Assembly: GCA_020848035.1 (NCBI GenBank)
Contig: JADLAX010000093.1
Location: 62,001-126,000, forward strand
Direction: 5' to 3'
Source: Anaerolineae bacterium
GTDB taxonomy: Bacteria; Chloroflexota; Anaerolineae; Promineifilales; Promineifilaceae
Length of the DNA: 64,000 nt
Shown: in pieces, positions 19,796 to 27,398 of the stretch
Layout: the number at the start of each line of letters is the position of its first letter
How positions within the stretch are numbered: position 1 is the stretch's first letter
Position numbers and translations under genes: made by a program
The notes under the pieces: generated by a model
Database searches by the model: none
Told to the model about the DNA's origin: nothing
What the model saw: the letters and a program-made list of their open reading frames with translations, nothing else

Positions 19796-20578
19796 TTATG
19801 CCTCCTCTAAAACCCCGTGTTTCTCACGGAGCCAATCGTAACCTTTTTCTTCCAGTTTCAGGGCCAGGTCAGGACCACCACTTTCGACGATACGGCCGTC
19901 CATCATAATGTGCACATAATCGGGCTGGATGTAATTCAGAATCCGCTGGTAGTGAGTAATGACCAGTGCGCCCATGTTAAACTGCTCACGCAGCCGGTTG
20001 GCCCCTTCAGACACTACGCGCAGCGCATCAATGTCCAGACCCGAGTCCGTCTCGTCCATGATGGCAATTTTGGGCTCCACGGTAGCCATCTGCAAAATCT
20101 CCACCCGCTTCTTTTCACCGCCAGAAAACCCTTCATTCAGGTAACGGCCCGCAAATTTGTGGTCGATGCCCAACATGTCCATTTTTTCTTTCAGCAGGCG
20201 GCGGAATTCGGGCACAGAAATGCCCTTATCGTCGGGGTTTTCGGCCTGACGGCGGGAGTTAATGGTCTGGCGCAGGAATTTGGCCAGGGTCACACCCGGC
20301 ACCGAGGCCGGATATTGGAACGCCAGGAACAACCCGGCGCGGGAGCGCTCGTCGGCTTCCATTTCAAACAGATCTTCACCGCCAAAAATCACCTGCCCGG
20401 CGGTTGCTTCATACGCGGGATGACCCGCCAGCGTGTAAGCCAACGTGCTTTTACCGGAGCCATTTGGCCCCATCAGGGCATGAACCTCACCCTGCTTTAC
20501 CAATAAATTAATGCCCTTCAAAATAGGTTGTTCACCTACGCTGGCATGTAAATTTTTAATTTCTAAGGCCGTTGTCAT
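19796..20578 (-). CDS. sufC: Fe-S assembly ATPase SufC
   Basis: A 260-residue ABC-type ATPase that drives conformational change in the SufBC2D scaffold. Walker A is GPNGSGKST at about residues 36-44, signature FSGGEKKR near 149-156 and Walker B IAIMDETDSGLD, the MDETDSGLD form being specific to SufC. First gene of the minus-strand suf operon, with a good promoter upstream at 20651-20679. Confidence 0.96.
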   Translation of the reverse strand: MTTALEIKNLHASVGEQPILKGINLLVKQGEVHALMGPNGSGKSTLAYTLAGHPAYEATAGQVIFGGEDLFEMEADERSRAGLFLAFQYPASVPGVTLAKFLRQTINSRRQAENPDDKGISVPEFRRLLKEKMDMLGIDHKFAGRYLNEGFSGGEKKRVEILQMATVEPKIAIMDETDSGLDIDALRVVSEGANRLREQFNMGALVITHYQRILNYIQPDYVHIMMDGRIVESGGPDLALKLEEKGYDWLREKHGVLEEA

Positions 20579-20650
20579 GGTTGTTTTGTGTCTCCTGTCA
20601 AGAAATTCTGTGCAATCTGCAATCTATGTTTTGCCCATGTTCAGGCGTGG

Positions 20651-20679
20651 ATTATAACATAGGGGGTTAGCACCGTCAA
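20651..20679 (-). promoter_or_regulatory. sufCBD promoter
   Basis: On the minus strand TTGACG (20679-20674), a 17-nt spacer and a perfect TATAAT (20656-20651) give a strong sigma-70-type promoter, with a leader of about 65 nt to the sufC ATG. It faces a divergent promoter whose -35 is about 35 bp away; the AT-rich DNA between them is a likely SufR operator region. Confidence 0.8.
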
Positions 20680-20712
20680 TATTTATGATAAAAATAATAA
20701 AAATAGTATTTA

Positions 20713-20741
20713 TTGACAACTTAGTCTGGCATTGTTATACT
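20713..20741 (+). promoter_or_regulatory. Divergent promoter for the sufR-like regulator
   Basis: TTGACA at 20713-20718 and TATACT at 20736-20741 are 17 nt apart on the plus strand. The leader to the GTG at 20939 would be about 190 nt. The rest of the 20579-20938 spacer shows no coding signal. Confidence 0.75.
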
Positions 20742-20938
20742 TTTTGCCAAATTCTTGAAGAAAATCCAGCCTAAATTGTATGAAAAGTAGCTGAGAAAGT
20801 TGTCTAGATTTTGCAAAAGTGCTTTGTAGAAAAGCAATCGGGCAAACCACAAAATGAGCCAAATGTCTGAATTTTTGAACAGCCAGGGTGATTTGCTAAG
20901 GTGCGAATTTGTTGATTTACAAGGCAAAGGATTCTAAC

Positions 20939-21601
20939 GTGAAATCAGTAACAAGCAAAGAAAAACAGAGCACGCGAGACCTCATCCTTCACGCTCTCAA
21001 ATCGTCGGCGCAGAGCAACATTGAGTCTCTGGCGGAGGCGGCTGATGTGTCCCCCGTTACGGTGCGCCATCATCTAAATTCCCTCCAGGCTGAGGGGCTG
21101 ATTGAAGTGGAAAGCGTGCGGCGGAAGGTGGGACGGCCGTTTTACGTCTACACTCTCAGCGCCAAGGGCAATGAACTGTTCCCCCAAAAATATTTCAGCC
21201 TCACCAACCGGCTGCTGGAAGAGCTGAAAGACCGCCTGCCCCCGGAAACGGTGAATGAAATTTTCATCAGCCTGGTGCAGCGCATGATGGAAGAACGCGC
21301 CGGGGAGTTTGAAGGGCTGCCGTTCGAAGAGCGTCTCAATTATGTGATAAACTTGTTGGGCAGCGAAGGGTTTTTGGCCCGCTGGGAAAAACGGGACGAC
21401 GGCCGTTACCAGATCATCGAGTACAGCTGCCCTTACATTTCTATGGGCCAGCAGCACAGCGAAGTGTGTACCCTGGATAAACAGCTGATGGTCACCGTGC
21501 TGGGAACGGCCGTTGAACAACACAGCTGCATGCTGCACGGCGACGACTGCTGCCACTTTACCCTGCCGATACGGCCGTCGGACATCAAAATAAATTCGTA
21601 A
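20939..21601 (+). CDS. sufR: SufR-like Fe-S-sensing transcriptional regulator
   Basis: A 220-residue regulator with an N-terminal winged helix-turn-helix (about residues 11-75: IESLAEAADVSPVTVRHHLNSLQAEGLIEVESV) and a C-terminal region rich in cysteines: Cys164 (EYSCPY), Cys177 (SEVCTLD), Cys197 (HSCMLHGDD) and Cys204/205. This pattern matches SufR repressors that bind a [4Fe-4S] cluster and control suf expression according to Fe-S status. The GTG at 20939 is preceded by AAAGGA and gives the best start. The gene is divergent from sufCBD and in an operon with the DUF59 gene, 17 nt downstream. Confidence 0.88.
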   Translation: MKSVTSKEKQSTRDLILHALKSSAQSNIESLAEAADVSPVTVRHHLNSLQAEGLIEVESVRRKVGRPFYVYTLSAKGNELFPQKYFSLTNRLLEELKDRLPPETVNEIFISLVQRMMEERAGEFEGLPFEERLNYVINLLGSEGFLARWEKRDDGRYQIIEYSCPYISMGQQHSEVCTLDKQLMVTVLGTAVEQHSCMLHGDDCCHFTLPIRPSDIKINS

Positions 21602-21618
21602 AGCGAAGGAAGAACCAA

Positions 21619-21924
21619 ATGATCGCCAATAAAGAAGAAGAATTGATTGAATCCATGCGCAGCGTCATTGACCCAGAAATTGGTCTCAACGTGGTTGAGT
21701 TGGGTCTGGTGCGCAACCTTGACATTAACGAGGCAACCGACTCCGCCAAAATTACCATGATCCTCACCACCCCTTTTTGCCCCTACGGCCCGCAAATCAT
21801 TGAGCAGGTGCGCATGGTGGGCAACCAGGTGATGCAGGGTGGCGTCACGGTGGAAATTGGCACCGAATTGTGGGATCCGTCGATGATGGAAGAAGGCGCG
21901 GGCGGCGACTGGGGCTTGTTCTAA
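21619..21924 (+). CDS. DUF59/MIP18-family Fe-S maturation protein (SufT-like)
   Basis: A 101-residue protein of the DUF59 family, whose members help Fe-S cluster maturation or transfer. The motif VIDPEIGLNVVELGLV is typical, and a cysteine in LTTPFCPYGPQI occupies the conserved position. It starts after GAAGGAAG and shares a transcript with the SufR-like gene. Related proteins include SufT and PaaD; the genomic context favours a SUF role. Confidence 0.9.
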   Translation: MIANKEEELIESMRSVIDPEIGLNVVELGLVRNLDINEATDSAKITMILTTPFCPYGPQIIEQVRMVGNQVMQGGVTVEIGTELWDPSMMEEGAGGDWGLF

Positions 21925-22024
21925 CGTCGCGCAAACCCGTAGAGAAAAAGACCACAACGTTTTCAGTAGAGTGATAGCCGTAACCTGGACAAGGCCGGAA
22001 CCAACCAGGATTTTTTACAACGGT

Positions 22025-22978
22025 CTAATCAGTGTTTGAAACATTTTCAATCGGCCGGTAAAGCTCCCTCCGTGGGAGCTTTTTTTTTGCCCGCCGCCGC
22101 GCGGCAAACCGCTCGTACAAAAAACCGGCGGCATTGGCCGCCTGGGTGCCAATCAACATGGCGGTCAACCGCAGCGCCCGCCGCCCTTTGCCCACAAGCA
22201 GGGGATAACCCACCAACCGCAGGTAAAAACCGGGCGATTCCAGCCGAACCGTTTCATGGGCGCGCAGGCTGCGAATCCGGTGAAAGAGCCACGCCCCCCG
22301 GCCATAGTTAAAGTGCTGCCGCCAAAAGGAATACGGCCGTAAATGATGCTCATGTTCCACCACAGCCTGGGGCAAATAAACCATGCCCAGCCCATGCTGC
22401 TGCCACCGATCGCAAAACTCGCGGTCCTCACCTGCCGCCAGGGGCAGCGTTTCATCAAAGCCACCCACCCGCCAATAGTGGCTGGCCGCCAGGGCAAAGT
22501 TGTTGGAGGTGAAAAAGCGCGCCCGCGACTCCACCCGGTTGTAGTAGACGTACAAAAAGTCGATCAGCAGCTGGCTGGTGAGGGAAAAGCTGTTGTGGGG
22601 CAGGCCATTTTTGGTGTAGCCGCCCACCATTTTCTCGGGATGATCATCCAAAAAGAGGGCCAGCTGGCGCAGCCAGGCCGGATGCGGCACACAATCATCG
22701 TCGGTAAAGGCCAGGAAACGGCCGTTGGCCACCCTGGCCCCCGTGTTACGCGCCGCCGCCGGACCTTTGTTTGGCTGGGTCACAAATTGGATCGCCATCT
22801 TCGTCCGAAACGCGGCAATGATCGGCTGCAGCGACATGGCGCTGCCATCGTCCACCACCACCACCTCAAAACGGTCGGCTGGATATTTCGACTCCGACAG
22901 CGCTTGCAGGCAGCGCCACAGCTGCAAGGGGCGGTTGTATGTCGGAACGATGATAGAGAAGGTAGGCAGGTTGGTCAT
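22025..22978 (-). CDS. Family 2 glycosyltransferase
   Basis: A 317-residue GT-A-fold glycosyltransferase. It starts TFSIIVPTYNRPLQLWRCLQAL, with the nucleotide-sugar Asp in VVVDDGSAM, the DXD-like FTDDDCVPHPAW at about residues 95-105, and a catalytic-base-like AAGEDREFCDRW near 193. A C-terminal region (RRALRLTAMLIGTQAANAAGFLYERF) could contact the membrane. It overlaps the upstream glycosyltransferase by 4 nt (ATGA). The sugar and acceptor cannot be told. The last codons contain a nine-A run coinciding with an opposite-strand terminator. Confidence 0.9.
   Translation of the reverse strand: MTNLPTFSIIVPTYNRPLQLWRCLQALSESKYPADRFEVVVVDDGSAMSLQPIIAAFRTKMAIQFVTQPNKGPAAARNTGARVANGRFLAFTDDDCVPHPAWLRQLALFLDDHPEKMVGGYTKNGLPHNSFSLTSQLLIDFLYVYYNRVESRARFFTSNNFALAASHYWRVGGFDETLPLAAGEDREFCDRWQQHGLGMVYLPQAVVEHEHHLRPYSFWRQHFNYGRGAWLFHRIRSLRAHETVRLESPGFYLRLVGYPLLVGKGRRALRLTAMLIGTQAANAAGFLYERFAARRRAKKKLPRRELYRPIENVSNTD
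22064..22088 (+). terminator. Intrinsic terminator of the sufR-DUF59 operon, inside the convergent gene
   Basis: GCTCCC-TCCGT-GGGAGC followed by nine T forms a strong plus-direction terminator about 140 nt after the DUF59 stop. It lies within the 3' end of the convergent glycosyltransferase gene, where it encodes part of the Arg/Lys-rich tail. Confidence 0.8.
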
Positions 22979-23874
22979 GAGCTTCCCAGAACCGCCAAAC
23001 GGCTCAGCTGGCGCTGGTAAAACTGCCCCAGGCGGTAGGCCGCCTGCGCCACAGCAATGAGGGCCGAAAAAGACCACGGCTCCCGCTGCTGCCTCACCGA
23101 CTGCCCTAACGCCAGGTAAAAGTTCTGCGCCGAACCGGGCTGAATGCAAAACCCTTTTTGGGCCAGTTCGGCCACGGCCTGCAAAAAAAAGTGGCCGCCA
23201 CGGCCGTAGCGAAACTGCTGCCGCACGTGCCCCCACCGGCTCAGGTTGTGGTGATGCCACACCCTGGCTGCGGGCCAATGCTGCTGCCGATAGCCATGCG
23301 CCGCCAGCCGGTACCCCAGCTCCATATCTTCCCCGGCGGCCAGGGGGAACGTTTCATTGAAGCCGCCAACGGCCGTAAACGCCGCCCGCCGGTAAGCCAC
23401 ATTGTTAGAAACCAGCATCAGGTTGTTGTTGGCCGCGTCGCGCAGATAGCCATACATAAATTCAATGAGAAAGTGCGACGCGCGCATGGCCACATTTTCT
23501 GGCTGGGGGTTCACCCAGCTGCCGCCCAGCCCATCCACACCGGTTTGGGCCAAGCCCTGGGCAAATTGGTGCAGCCAGTCTGGGGCAACGCAGCAGTCGT
23601 CGTCGGTGAAGGCGAGGGTGGCGAAGGTGGCGGCGGCGGCTCCCCGGTTGCGGGCGGCGGCGGGACCAGCGTGGGGCGCGTCGATCCATTTGAGCGGCAG
23701 CGTGTGGTGCAGGTGGGTGGGAACGGCCGTCAGCAACGACCCATCGCCCCCATCGTTCACCACAATGATCTCCCACGCTCCAGCCGGATAGTCCAGCCGG
23801 GCAAAGCTGGCCAGGCAGGCGGCCAGCGCCTGCGGCCGGTTGCGCGTGGGAATGACAACGCTAAACTGCATCAT
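22975..23874 (-). CDS. Family 2 glycosyltransferase
   Basis: A 299-residue paralog of the next gene, starting QFSVVIPTRNRPQALAACL. Nucleotide-binding IIVVNDGGDGS (Asn for the first Asp), LAFTDDDCCVAPDWLHQF as the DXD motif, and PLAAGEDMELGYRLAAHG as the catalytic region. Its ATG overlaps the stop of the sulfotransferase upstream (TGATG), which indicates translational coupling. The two glycosyltransferases share the rare order TDDDC and GRGxxFF near the end, so they probably arose by duplication. Confidence 0.9.
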   Translation of the reverse strand: MMQFSVVIPTRNRPQALAACLASFARLDYPAGAWEIIVVNDGGDGSLLTAVPTHLHHTLPLKWIDAPHAGPAAARNRGAAAATFATLAFTDDDCCVAPDWLHQFAQGLAQTGVDGLGGSWVNPQPENVAMRASHFLIEFMYGYLRDAANNNLMLVSNNVAYRRAAFTAVGGFNETFPLAAGEDMELGYRLAAHGYRQQHWPAARVWHHHNLSRWGHVRQQFRYGRGGHFFLQAVAELAQKGFCIQPGSAQNFYLALGQSVRQQREPWSFSALIAVAQAAYRLGQFYQRQLSRLAVLGSS

Positions 23875-24662
23875 CACCGATACCCCAATCGTTCCATCGT
23901 TGGCCCGGCAATGCGCAGCACCGTTTCCAGCTCCTCGGGCGACAAGCCTTTGTGGTATTTACCAATGCTGCCCGGATCGATCATGTCGGTGGGAAAACCG
24001 GCCGGGTCCAGACCAATGGCCTCGCTGACGCGCTGCAGCTCCTTTTTCGGTTCGTGCATCAACGCCTCATACTGCAAAATAATGAGCTTGTCGGCAAATT
24101 TTTCCATAATTTCAATGCCGCGCACCCATTTGGTGGCAATCTTCTCGGCGGTGTCTACGTTTTGCACCCAGTCGGTATCTTTCCAGTTGGTACGGGCCTG
24201 CACCAGAAAGGAGCTGGTCACGTCGCGGCAGTCGCGGTAAATCACCAGCCGGGTCAAATCCGCCTCCTGCACGTATTTATCCATACGGTACAGGTAATGG
24301 GGCCATTTGTCGCCCACCACCCGAGCCTGCGGGTACATGGTGCGATAGGTGGCTTCCAGGGAAACGGCCGTTACCATCTCCCCCTGCCGCTTTCTTCGGT
24401 AAAGGTACAAATGGCGCAGCGCAAACAGTAAATTATTCAGGCGCAGCAGCCGTCCGTAACGAGCATAAGCAATATCAAACGCCCACCGCCCCTGAACCCG
24501 CTGCCAGCGGTTGTAAATGCTGCGGTTGTAGTCGCCAGACGACTGCCCCAGAAAGCTAAAACAGCCAAACTCGTTGGTTACGGCCATGTCGGGATGTAAA
24601 TCACACAGCGTTTGCAGCAACGTGGTCCCCGATCGTGGATGGCCGCCAATCATCAAAATCAT
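23874..24662 (-). CDS. PAPS-dependent sulfotransferase (copy B)
   Basis: A 262-residue sulfotransferase. The 5'-phosphosulfate loop is IGGHPRSGTTLLQTLCD (residues about 5-21), and the 3'-phosphate-binding segment is LVIYRDCRDVTSSFL near residues 140-155, with Arg and Ser in the expected places. The ATG at 24662 is chosen because AGGAG lies 7 nt before it. It is closely similar to the neighbour at 24683 (both have NEFG, RWQRV(Q/R)G(R/K)WAFD, YRDCRDVTSSFL and SIGKY endings), so the two are tandem duplicates. The acceptor (glycan, lipid or peptide) is unknown. Confidence 0.92.
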   Translation of the reverse strand: MILMIGGHPRSGTTLLQTLCDLHPDMAVTNEFGCFSFLGQSSGDYNRSIYNRWQRVQGRWAFDIAYARYGRLLRLNNLLFALRHLYLYRRKRQGEMVTAVSLEATYRTMYPQARVVGDKWPHYLYRMDKYVQEADLTRLVIYRDCRDVTSSFLVQARTNWKDTDWVQNVDTAEKIATKWVRGIEIMEKFADKLIILQYEALMHEPKKELQRVSEAIGLDPAGFPTDMIDPGSIGKYHKGLSPEELETVLRIAGPTMERLGYR

Positions 24663-24682
24663 GCCAGACTCCTGATACAAAC

Positions 24683-25474
24683 TTAAATTTGGTAGCCCAG
24701 ACGCCGCAGCGTCGGGCTGGCAATGGCCAACACCCCGTCAATTTCGGCGGGGGTCAGCCCTTCGCGGTACTTGCCGATGCTGTCGGCGCGCAGCAGCTCG
24801 GTGGGAAATCCCTGCGGATCAATGCCCAGCCAGCGGCTCAGCCGGGCCAGTTCCTGCTCCGGCTGCTGCATCAGGCGCTCGTACTGCAAAATCATCAACT
24901 TGTCGGCGTGGGTCTCCATAATTTGGATGTCACGCACCCAGCTGGCGGCTATTTTTTCGGCCGTATCAAACTGGTGCACCCAGTCCGCCTCTTTCCAGGT
25001 GGTGCGCACCTGGTGCAAAAATGAGCTGGTCACATCGCGGCAGTCGCGGTAAATCACCAGCCGCTTCAAATTTTCCTGGGCTGTCAGCGTTCTCATGTGC
25101 AGCAGATAGTGGGGCAGCTTATCGCCGATCACGCGGGCCGATGGGAACAGCTGGCGGTAGGTGGCTTCGACGGCAACGGCCGTAACCTTACCCCAGGTGT
25201 GCCGCCGCAGTTGGAGCAGGTAGTTGAAGACAAATTTTCGGTTCAGCCGGGCCAGTTCGTCCGGCTGGCTGGTGTAGTAGGCATGATCAAACGCCCACTT
25301 GCCCCGCACCCGCTGCCACCGCTTGACCATGTTCAGCGCATGCCGGGTAAACGACTGCTCCAGGTACATCAGGCTGCCAAACTCGTTGGTCATCGAGATT
25401 TCTGGATGCCTGTCGCACAGCGTTTGCAAAATGGTGGTGCCAGACCGTGGTCTACCGGCAATCATTAAAAACAT
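24683..25474 (-). CDS. PAPS-dependent sulfotransferase (copy A)
   Basis: A 263-residue sulfotransferase, paralogous to the next gene. PAPS loop MIAGRPRSGTTILQTLCD at the N-terminus and VIYRDCRDVTSSFL for the 3'-phosphate. It starts 10 nt after the ABC exporter, with AAGGAA ahead of the ATG. Conserved differences from copy B in the central acceptor region (RLNRKFVFNYLLQLRRHTWG against RLNNLLFALRHLYLYRRKRQ in outline) suggest that the two copies modify different positions or acceptors. Confidence 0.92.
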   Translation of the reverse strand: MFLMIAGRPRSGTTILQTLCDRHPEISMTNEFGSLMYLEQSFTRHALNMVKRWQRVRGKWAFDHAYYTSQPDELARLNRKFVFNYLLQLRRHTWGKVTAVAVEATYRQLFPSARVIGDKLPHYLLHMRTLTAQENLKRLVIYRDCRDVTSSFLHQVRTTWKEADWVHQFDTAEKIAASWVRDIQIMETHADKLMILQYERLMQQPEQELARLSRWLGIDPQGFPTELLRADSIGKYREGLTPAEIDGVLAIASPTLRRLGYQI

Positions 25475-25484
25475 AACAAATTCC

Positions 25485-27314
25485 TTACGCCACCCGCTCC
25501 AGCCGCCGCTGGTGCAGCTCGTACAGCGTGGCGTACTCGCCGCCCTGGGCCATCAGCGCTTCGTGCGAACCACACTCCACAATGCGCCCCTTGTCCAGCA
25601 CCAGGATGCGGTCGGCCATGCTCACGGTGGAAAAGCGGTGCGAAATCAGGATGGTGGTGCGCCCTCGCGCCAGTTCGCGGAAGTTGGAAAAGATGCGGAA
25701 CTCGGTGCGCGGATCCAGGTTTGAGGTTGGTTCGTCCAAAATGAGCAGCGCCGCGTCGCGGGCAAAAGCGCGGGCGATGGCAATCTTTTGCCACTGCCCG
25801 CCAGACAGGGTGTGCTGGCCAAACATGCGGCCCAGCAGCGTCTCGTACCCCTCAGGCATGCTTTCGATCATCTCGTGGGCATCGGCCAGGCGGGCAATTT
25901 CTTCGATGCGCGCCTGGTCATTCAGCAGGGTGTGCCAGTCGCCATAGGCAATGTTGTGAGCGGCGGTGGCTTCGTAACGGCCGTACTGCTGAAACACAAA
26001 CGACAGCTGCCGATGCAAATAATCCAGCGACATCTGCCGCACATCCACACCGTCCAGCAGCACCGCGCCCGCCGTTGGATCGTACAGCCGGGCAATCAGC
26101 TTCACCAGCGTTGTTTTGCCCGCCCCGTTACGCCCCACGATGGCCACCGTCTCGCCCGGTTCGATGTGCAGAGAGATGTTGTCTAATACGGCCGTTTCGG
26201 TCCCTGGGTAGGTAAACGACACATTTTGCAGAATTATTTCCCCCCGGCAGGTGGGCAGCTCAACGCCGACGGCCGTTTCCACTACCGTCGGCTCCAATGC
26301 AAAAAATTCCTGCAAGTTGGCAATGTAAATGGTGTGCTCCAGCGCATCAGTCGTAGCCATGATGGCGCTCTCCAGCGCCTGCCGCAGCCGGGCCATCGCC
26401 CCGCCGTAAATGGCAATATCGCCAATGGTCAGATCGCTGTTCACCACCCGCAGCGCCACACGGGCAAAGGTCACGTAAAATCCCAGGGCGGCTATCGTGG
26501 CGTACAGCGAACTACCCCACAAAATCTTCCGGTTCACCTTCAAATTGTGATCACGAAATTCCGCCATCAGCGCTCGAAATTTGCTAATGAGCAAGGGGGC
26601 CAGCCGCAGCAGCTTCACTTCTGGCACATATTCGTGGCTTGTCAGGCGCAGCACAAAGTAGCGCGTCCAGCGCTGCTTGGTAATGCGGTTAAACTCCAGC
26701 TCGTACCGCTCTTTGGCCAGACGCCACTGGAAAAAGAGGTAAGGAATGGCAATCAGCAGCAAAACCACCAGGATAAGCGGCTCAATCGCTGCCAAAATCA
26801 TGACCAGCGAAATCATCTGCACCAGGTTCGCCCCAATGGCCAGCACCCGGCTGATAAACAGCGAAAAACGTTGGGCCACACCCTGTTGGGTACGTTCCAG
26901 CATGTCCTGAAAGCGCCCATCTTCAAAATGGGTCATGTCCAGCCGGGCGGCATGGTCCAACACATCGCTGGTGATGTGCAGATTCAGCTCGTCGTGCAGC
27001 CGTCGGGTGAAATATTTCACCATAAAATCGCCCAGCGTTTCCAGCAGGGTGATGCCAAAGCTTAGCGACAGCCAGTAGAGAAGCTGGCTGGAGTCACCAC
27101 CCTGGCCGCGCACGATGTCGGAGGCGGCGTTGACCAGGCCGCGTACAGCGTAGGCCAGGGCGGCGGGAGCCAGGGCATGCAGCAGGGTGATGATCGTCAT
27201 CGCCGAAAGCAGCCCTTTGTGAATGCCCCAGGTTACACCCCAGGCCCACCGCGCCGAGCGCAGCAGCAGCCGCACGTTGGTGCTTGATAATTTCTCGCCT
27301 TCCGTTTCGATCAA
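25485..27314 (-). CDS. ABC exporter, fused membrane and ATPase domains (MsbA-like half-transporter)
   Basis: A 609-residue type-IV ABC exporter. About six membrane spans occupy residues 30-330. The ATPase domain has Walker A VGRNGAGKTTLVKL, Q-loop VFQQYGRY, signature HTLSGGQWQK, Walker B LLILDEPTSNLD and H-loop ISHRFSTV. No peptidase or lectin domain is attached. The TTG at 27314 is the likely start, with AGGAG upstream. It is flanked by glycosyltransferases and sulfotransferases on the same strand, so it is a candidate to flip or export the finished sulfated glycoconjugate or its lipid carrier. It should work as a homodimer. Confidence 0.93.
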   Translation of the reverse strand: MIETEGEKLSSTNVRLLLRSARWAWGVTWGIHKGLLSAMTIITLLHALAPAALAYAVRGLVNAASDIVRGQGGDSSQLLYWLSLSFGITLLETLGDFMVKYFTRRLHDELNLHITSDVLDHAARLDMTHFEDGRFQDMLERTQQGVAQRFSLFISRVLAIGANLVQMISLVMILAAIEPLILVVLLLIAIPYLFFQWRLAKERYELEFNRITKQRWTRYFVLRLTSHEYVPEVKLLRLAPLLISKFRALMAEFRDHNLKVNRKILWGSSLYATIAALGFYVTFARVALRVVNSDLTIGDIAIYGGAMARLRQALESAIMATTDALEHTIYIANLQEFFALEPTVVETAVGVELPTCRGEIILQNVSFTYPGTETAVLDNISLHIEPGETVAIVGRNGAGKTTLVKLIARLYDPTAGAVLLDGVDVRQMSLDYLHRQLSFVFQQYGRYEATAAHNIAYGDWHTLLNDQARIEEIARLADAHEMIESMPEGYETLLGRMFGQHTLSGGQWQKIAIARAFARDAALLILDEPTSNLDPRTEFRIFSNFRELARGRTTILISHRFSTVSMADRILVLDKGRIVECGSHEALMAQGGEYATLYELHQRRLERVA

Positions 27315-27335
27315 AGATGACTCCTACAAAAAAGC

Positions 27336-27385
27336 CGCCGCTACAGGCTGCGGATTGCGCAGATTGCGCGGATTAACGCGGATAA
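27336..27385. repeat. GCGGATT/GCAGATTGCG repeats in spacer
   Basis: Four close copies of a GATT-GCGCGGATT-like word (GCGGATTGCGCAGATTGCG followed by CGGATTAACGCGGAT) lie between two genes of the minus-strand cluster. They resemble the AGATTACGCAGATT element at 60885-60931, suggesting the same intergenic repeat family in degenerate form. Confidence 0.45.
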
Positions 27386-27398
27386 AAAGGGGACTTGC

